The notes beneath the pieces were generated by a model. It worked only from the letters and a program-made list of their open reading frames with translations. It was not told the DNA's origin and did not search any database. The position numbers were made by a program, and so were the translations under genes. Shown piece by piece: positions 60,078 through 64,000 of a stretch of DNA of 64,000 bases. Every line of letters starts with the position of its first letter. The first letter of the stretch is position 1. The stretch comes from JAEUKA01 sp044228505 (GTDB lineage: Bacteria > Myxococcota_A > Polyangia > Palsa-1104 > JAEUJZ01). The stretch covers positions 248,001 to 312,000 of the forward strand of contig JBGAUT010000001.1 in NCBI GenBank assembly GCA_044228505.1, in the 5' to 3' direction.

Positions 60078-62387
60078 TTACTGCCCGGTTCGTAGCAGCG
60101 TTCCACCGTCGCCCAGCAAGAACACGCTGGCAGTGCTCGCTCCGTATGCACGGGTCAAGTTACTCGACGTGCCGCTTTGGAGCGCTTTCCACGTGGTGCC
60201 GTCATAGCGGAGCACCTGTCCGGCGTTACCGACGACATAGATGGTTCCATTCGAGAATCCCCAGACGCCGACAAACGGGCCCATGCTTGGCACCGTCTGT
60301 TTGGTCCAAGCGGTTCCGTCATACTTGTAGACTCCGCCGGCACCCACTGCCCAGACGTTGCTCGTCGATCCCGCCCACATACCGAGCACGGTCATCGTGC
60401 TTGGGCCCGGCTGCTGGTTCCACTTCGTGCCGTCCCAACGCAGGACGGTGCCGTTATCGCCCGCCGCCCAAACATCGGTCGCCGAGGCTGCCCAAAGCAC
60501 GTTCAGGCCAGCGCTCGTTCCAGTGTCGACACTCTTCCACGCCGTGCCGTTCCAGCGCAGTGCCTTGCCGCCGGCACCGACTGCCCACGCGTCCTGGGCT
60601 GCGACCGCTGCCGTGGCGTATAGATTGACCGGAGTTCCGCTCGCAGAAGGCGACCACTTGCTGCCGTTCCAGCGAAGAATCGTCCCGTTTTCACCGACGG
60701 CCCAAGCGCTAGTACCCGAGGTGCCGCTGACGCCGTAGAGCGCAGAGGTGGTGCCACTGTCGACCAGGGAGAAGCCACCGCCATCCCAGTGCGCGATACT
60801 GCCGCCGCCGCCCACAGCCCAAAGGTTCGAGCCGCTGGTACCCCATGCGCCGTTCCAGCCCGACTGGAGACCCTTAGCGTCTGGTGACCATTTGGTGCCG
60901 TCGTAGTGGATCAAGGTGCCTGAGTCACCAACGGCCCAAATGTCATTGGCTGCAGTGCCCCATAGCCCGCTAATGCTCGTTGAGACCGGGGATGGTGCCC
61001 CTTCCCAAACTAGGTTGTTCTTGACGTCTCTGTGGTAACGAAGGAACACACCGACTGGTCCCGCAATCCAGACGTCCTCAACTCCTGATGCCCAGACCGC
61101 GTTGAAGGTGAGCGGGTTCGCGAGGGTTCGCACCGTCCATGCGGTGCCGTTCCAGGTGCTGCTCGTTTGGAATCCCGCTACCCAGGCGTTGTTGGCATCG
61201 TAGTTATAGACCGCGTACAGGTTGCGTGGAGACCCGCTGTTTTCGACGGTCCACGCGGTGCCGTTCCAGCGGATGAGCGTGCCCAACTCACCGGTGACCC
61301 GGATGTTATTGCCAGCCAGGCCGTGGATCGCGTTGAGATCGCGTCCAGCCACCGCCGCAGGCACCACAATTGTAGAAAACGCCGTGCCGTTCCACTTGAG
61401 CAGGGTTCCGGCTGCTCCGACGACGTAGATGTTGGCGTTGTCGATGCCCCACACACCGCGGAGGTGGTTGGTGTTGCCGGAGTTGACCGACGACCACTTG
61501 GTGCCATCCCAGCGGATCACCGTGCCGCCGTTGCCGACTGCCCATACGTCGTTCGCTGCGATGCCGAAAACGGCGTTGAGTTTCTGGGTGATACCGCTCG
61601 CGCTCGGTGACCAGGCAGTGCCGTCGTAGTGAAGAATACTGCCGCCCTCACCAACCGCCCAAACATCGGTCTTCGACTTGCCCCAAATCGCCGAGAGGTT
61701 AAAGCCCGCCGGGAGTGGGTTTTCGAAACAGATGTTGTCAGGGGTACAGACGCGCTTATCGAACTTCGCCTGGACAGTGGTGGCCAAATTGACCAGCACG
61801 TCGCAGACCGGCGCGGTCCCTTGATCCTCGCAAGCGCCCGTCCAGCCCGCAAAGCCCGAGCCAATGTCGGCGGTGGCGGTCAGGGTCACAGTTCCCGGTA
61901 TCTGAACCTGGGCCTGGCATTTGGTGCCGCAGTCGACCGCGTTGTCCGCCGAAGTCACCTTGCCCGTACCCATGCCGGTCTTTGCAACCGTCAGAGTGAC
62001 CGTCGGTGGGATGTACTGGCTATCGAACTTCGCGTCGACAGTAACGGTTTTCGCGTCGTTCGGATCGTTGGATAGCTTGATCTCGCAGGTGGTGCTGCTG
62101 CCGGTGCAGGCACCGCTCCAGCCTACGAAAGTGGACGCGCCGTCTGCCGTTGCGGACAGAGTGACCGAGGTGCCCGGTGCATAGAGTCGGGAGCAGTCGG
62201 TGCCGCAGTAGATCTCATTGCCTTGCGTTGAAACCGTTCCCAGGCCGGTACCGGACCGGGTGACGATGATGGCTTTCTGTTGCGCGTCGGAGCTTCCCTG
62301 TGGATCGCACGAGGGGCTCAGAGACAGCGCCGCCAGACCCAGTGGCAGCAGGGTCCAGCGCGTACGATTCGGCCAGTGAGAGGACAT
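60078..62387 (-). CDS. Exported 14-repeat beta-propeller protein with two InlB-like B repeats
   Basis: 769 residues. The signal sequence ends LSLSPSC, an imperfect lipobox. Two divergent B-repeat-like domains follow, each ending VDAKFD or VQAKFD (about 39-122 and 130-210), with paired Cys. From residue 234 to the end there are 14 repeats of about 39 residues with the pattern VWGxxxxDVWAVGxxGTxxRWDGTxWxxxxSG. Fourteen would make two seven-bladed propellers. Such proteins are common in Myxococcota and probably bind carbohydrate or protein outside the cell. It lies 74 bp upstream of the M36 peptidase gene on the same strand. Confidence 0.85.
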   Translation of the reverse strand: MSSHWPNRTRWTLLPLGLAALSLSPSCDPQGSSDAQQKAIIVTRSGTGLGTVSTQGNEIYCGTDCSRLYAPGTSVTLSATADGASTFVGWSGACTGSSTTCEIKLSNDPNDAKTVTVDAKFDSQYIPPTVTLTVAKTGMGTGKVTSADNAVDCGTKCQAQVQIPGTVTLTATADIGSGFAGWTGACEDQGTAPVCDVLVNLATTVQAKFDKRVCTPDNICFENPLPAGFNLSAIWGKSKTDVWAVGEGGSILHYDGTAWSPSASGITQKLNAVFGIAANDVWAVGNGGTVIRWDGTKWSSVNSGNTNHLRGVWGIDNANIYVVGAAGTLLKWNGTAFSTIVVPAAVAGRDLNAIHGLAGNNIRVTGELGTLIRWNGTAWTVENSGSPRNLYAVYNYDANNAWVAGFQTSSTWNGTAWTVRTLANPLTFNAVWASGVEDVWIAGPVGVFLRYHRDVKNNLVWEGAPSPVSTSISGLWGTAANDIWAVGDSGTLIHYDGTKWSPDAKGLQSGWNGAWGTSGSNLWAVGGGGSIAHWDGGGFSLVDSGTTSALYGVSGTSGTSAWAVGENGTILRWNGSKWSPSASGTPVNLYATAAVAAQDAWAVGAGGKALRWNGTAWKSVDTGTSAGLNVLWAASATDVWAAGDNGTVLRWDGTKWNQQPGPSTMTVLGMWAGSTSNVWAVGAGGVYKYDGTAWTKQTVPSMGPFVGVWGFSNGTIYVVGNAGQVLRYDGTTWKALQSGTSSNLTRAYGASTASVFLLGDGGTLLRTGQ
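60081..61688 (-). repeat. Fourteen tandem propeller-blade coding repeats
   Basis: Period about 117 bp (39 codons). The most conserved core is DVWAVG-x2-GT-x3-RWDGT-x-W. Repeats 3 to 6 are the most diverged (e.g. NNIRVTGELGT, NNAWVAGFQTS) and repeat 14 is truncated after GDGGTLLRTGQ. Confidence 0.85.
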
Positions 62388-62533
62388 TTACAGCACCCTT
62401 CCTTTCGCTCGTTTCCGGTTGCGGTCGGCCCTGGCTGCGTCAAAAACTGCCAAACTGGCGACGCCTTCAGCCAGAACACACCGAATAACCGACATTATTA
62501 CTTCGCTGACCACAGGTAGGTGCAACGGTTTTT

Positions 62534-62583
62534 TGTAGGGTTCCGTGGCACATCGTCCCTACATGGACCCATCCTGTGACAGG
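62534..62583. promoter_or_regulatory. Two dyads upstream of the 62.6-kb beta-barrel gene
   Basis: TGTAGGG (62534-62540) and CCCTACA (62557-62563) form a perfect 7-bp inverted repeat with a 16-bp spacer, next to a T6 run. Ten bases further CCTGT-G-ACAGG (62573-62583) is a perfect 11-bp palindrome. Both lie 47-96 bp before the ATG in the divergent region shared with the propeller gene. Likely operators. Confidence 0.35.
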
Positions 62584-62629
62584 TCTTGCGCGGGCGGCCG
62601 ATCGGGAATACGGTCCGCAACAAAACGCC

Positions 62630-63475
62630 ATGTCACTTCGCCAAGGCCGATCGTTGTTGTGCGAGGCTCGCAACCCAGCCGTCTGTGTTGCGGCGCTTGG
62701 TTTTGTACTCGGTTGCAGCGGTCTTGCACGGGCTCAAACGGTGGGGGATGAGAAGCCGCGACGGGTATCGCTCTCCTACTTTGGCGAAAGCGCGGTTCAG
62801 CCCGGTGCACGACTGGCTTATGAGGGAACTCCATGGGCGAGGGGCGTCAATCAGCTACTGATGGGAGCGAGCATCGGTGGCTATTCGGCTGCCCCTGGTT
62901 ACGGACTGTTCATTTTTCTCGAAGGCGGCTACCGGCTGGCACTGCCAACGGGTCTGTTCTTCGATCTGCACGTGGGGATTGGCTATAACGCGATCAATCG
63001 ACCAGCAACGTCGGTGGTTACTGCCGATGGTGGAACGATCGAGATGGCTCCGACGGTGGGCAACTACTTTATGCCAATTGGCATGGGTGGCTTGGGGTTC
63101 GACTTTCAGCCTCGGATGAAGGCACCGATTAGCCTATTTGTGCGCGGTGGTGGCTACGGACTGGCCGGGCAGGGCGAGCCGTTCAAGGGGAGCTATTTGC
63201 TCGATGCGGGTCTCGCTTATCAGTTCGGAACTGGCAAGCCACCGACAGTGGTGAGCCCAGTCGCCTCTCCTCCTCCGGCAGAGGCTCCCGCCAATCTGGA
63301 TGGACCGGGCGATCCCAATCGGGTGCCGCTGATCATTCCGCCCTCGTCTCCAATCGCACCGACGGTCCCAACGTCCACTTTGCCCCCGCCGCTGCCACCA
63401 GGGACGGAGGGTCTTGCTCCTGCGGTGCCAGCGCTACCTCCGCCTCCTGCGGTACCAGCGCTGCCGCCGTCCTAA
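62630..63475 (+). CDS. Outer-membrane barrel protein with Pro-rich tail
   Basis: 281 residues from ATG 62630. Signal peptide (VCVAALGFVLGCSGLARAQ). The barrel-like middle (RRVSLSYFGESAVQPGARLAY, GYGLFIFLEGGYRLAL, GLFFDLHVGIGYNAIN, ISLFVRGGGYGLAG, LDAGLAYQFG) may have 8-10 strands. The last 75 residues are Pro/Ala-rich (VSPVASPPPAEAPAN, LPPPLPPGTEGLAPA), probably a periplasmic or surface extension. No specific family recognised. It is followed after 35 bp by the truncated lipoprotein gene. Confidence 0.7.
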   Translation: MSLRQGRSLLCEARNPAVCVAALGFVLGCSGLARAQTVGDEKPRRVSLSYFGESAVQPGARLAYEGTPWARGVNQLLMGASIGGYSAAPGYGLFIFLEGGYRLALPTGLFFDLHVGIGYNAINRPATSVVTADGGTIEMAPTVGNYFMPIGMGGLGFDFQPRMKAPISLFVRGGGYGLAGQGEPFKGSYLLDAGLAYQFGTGKPPTVVSPVASPPPAEAPANLDGPGDPNRVPLIIPPSSPIAPTVPTSTLPPPLPPGTEGLAPAVPALPPPPAVPALPPS

Positions 63476-63510
63476 TCCACCTCGACCGCTTCTTTTCTTG
63501 GAGGGTAGTC

Positions 63511-64000
63511 ATGTCCCGTCGTCGATTACCACGAGGCGTTTGGTTCCCGTTCGCCCTGTTCGCTGGCTGCCAAACGGCAGGCCCAGACACAGTGCCCCCA
63601 GCCCAGCTCCTTTCGCCGCTGAGCACTGATGTGCTGGCGCTGTTTGATAAAAATGATCGCCCGAGCGACAGCTTTCATATCGTCGGGAGCTTGCGTCCAC
63701 CAAGCTGGTCGTGGGGTGAAATCGAGCTGCTCGAAGGCGATCAGCGGGTGCGAACCGAGGGCTATAACCGTCGTACCGAAAAGCTGCGGTTCCAAGATAC
63801 GTTTCAAACCAGTGACTACCCACTGGGCAAGTACTTTGGCTCGCTGAATCAGCAGATTGTCGACGGATTCAACCTGTATTACAAAAACTCGTGTGCGACG
63901 GCACGAGGGGTGGCTTGTGCTGAGCCAGGTCCGATGCGTCCCGAAGCCCGCTTTGTGCTGTTGCACAAGGGCCCAAAGACCTACGCCAAGACCTGTGACG
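63511..64000 (+). CDS. Lipoprotein of unknown function (3' end missing)
   Basis: ATG 63511 has GGAGGG five bases upstream and the frame stays open to the window end, 163 residues. Signal sequence with lipobox ALFAGC (Cys 20). The mature start is SPLSTDVLALFDKNDRPSD, followed by GSLRPPSWSWGEIELLEGD, YYKNSCATARGVACAEPG and FVLLHKGPKTYAKTCD. Three further Cys are visible. Probably in one transcript with the barrel gene before it. No family recognised. Confidence 0.75.
   Translation, partial: MSRRRLPRGVWFPFALFAGCQTAGPDTVPPAQLLSPLSTDVLALFDKNDRPSDSFHIVGSLRPPSWSWGEIELLEGDQRVRTEGYNRRTEKLRFQDTFQTSDYPLGKYFGSLNQQIVDGFNLYYKNSCATARGVACAEPGPMRPEARFVLLHKGPKTYAKTCD

Noticed and set aside
1..64000. tRNA, rRNA, CRISPR arrays, insertion sequences, integrases, prophage genes
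   Set aside because: Reading both strands I found no tRNA-like cloverleaf, no regularly spaced direct-repeat array, and no transposase, integrase or phage structural protein motifs.

Overview
This is a 64 kb GC-rich chromosomal segment (by eye about 60-65% G+C). It is gene-dense, with many stop/start overlaps. It most likely comes from a member of the Myxococcota. The evidence is a C-terminal MYXO-CTERM-type tag on a secreted metallopeptidase, an AgmX/PglI C-terminal domain protein, a large number of lipoproteins and outer-membrane proteins of no known function, kinase-like proteins with N-terminal CxxC motifs, and co-occurring mevalonate-pathway and carotenoid genes. I found no rRNA, tRNA, CRISPR array, insertion sequence or prophage. 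The first and last genes are cut by the window edges.

Layout. 1-6.3 kb: a truncated MBL-fold hydrolase, then a mevalonate operon reading type 2 IPP isomerase, a mevalonate kinase/diphosphomevalonate decarboxylase FUSION, phosphomevalonate kinase and class II HMG-CoA reductase. It covers every step from HMG-CoA to IPP/DMAPP; only HMG-CoA synthase is absent. 6.3-9.1 kb (minus): a HEAT-repeat protein whose N-terminal half looks like the vitellogenin/lipid-transfer module, and a secreted protein. 9.4-16.1 kb: an AsmA-like/GT51 transglycosylase fusion, PIN-PhoH, glutathione reductase and a D-Ala-D-Ala ligase-like ATP-grasp enzyme. 16.1-23.5 kb (minus): a five-gene tripartite ABC efflux operon (ATPase, TolC, HlyD/MacA adaptor, two different MacB-type permeases), MarC and an AgmX/PglI-domain protein. 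23.6-26.2 kb: a STAS-like small protein and an ABC-F ATPase.

26.3-30.3 kb: a run of exported proteins (transglutaminase-elicitor-type lipoprotein, unknown lipoprotein, esterase lipoprotein, beta-barrel) separated by unusual dyads and a 21-bp tandem repeat. 30.3-33.0 kb: crtI-crtB, which would use the isoprenoids made by the first operon. 33-36.5 kb (minus): lon and a possible zinc-hydrolase lipoprotein. 36.9-42.5 kb: a membrane-anchored pseudokinase, a barrel/OmpA-type envelope protein, and a tightly coupled GNAT-CYTH-RibD-like operon that contains a sharp AT-rich island. 42.5-51.8 kb: queuosine precursor transporter, chromate transporter, a Cys-rich repeat lipoprotein, a divergent yceI/LysR pair, an ICMT-like methyltransferase, an RsbR-like PAS-STAS protein, a GST and a polytopic membrane protein. 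51.5-53.1 kb: a small membrane protein and ftsZ outside any division cluster. 53.2-55.7 kb (minus): a small protein, a DcrB-like protein and a vWA protein. 56.1-64 kb: a very large M36 metallopeptidase, a 14-repeat propeller lipoprotein, a beta-barrel and a truncated lipoprotein.

The genes suggest a bacterium that makes isoprenoids by the mevalonate route, probably carotenoids among them, and that devotes much of this region to envelope and secreted proteins. All function calls rest on motif recognition by eye; no database search was run.
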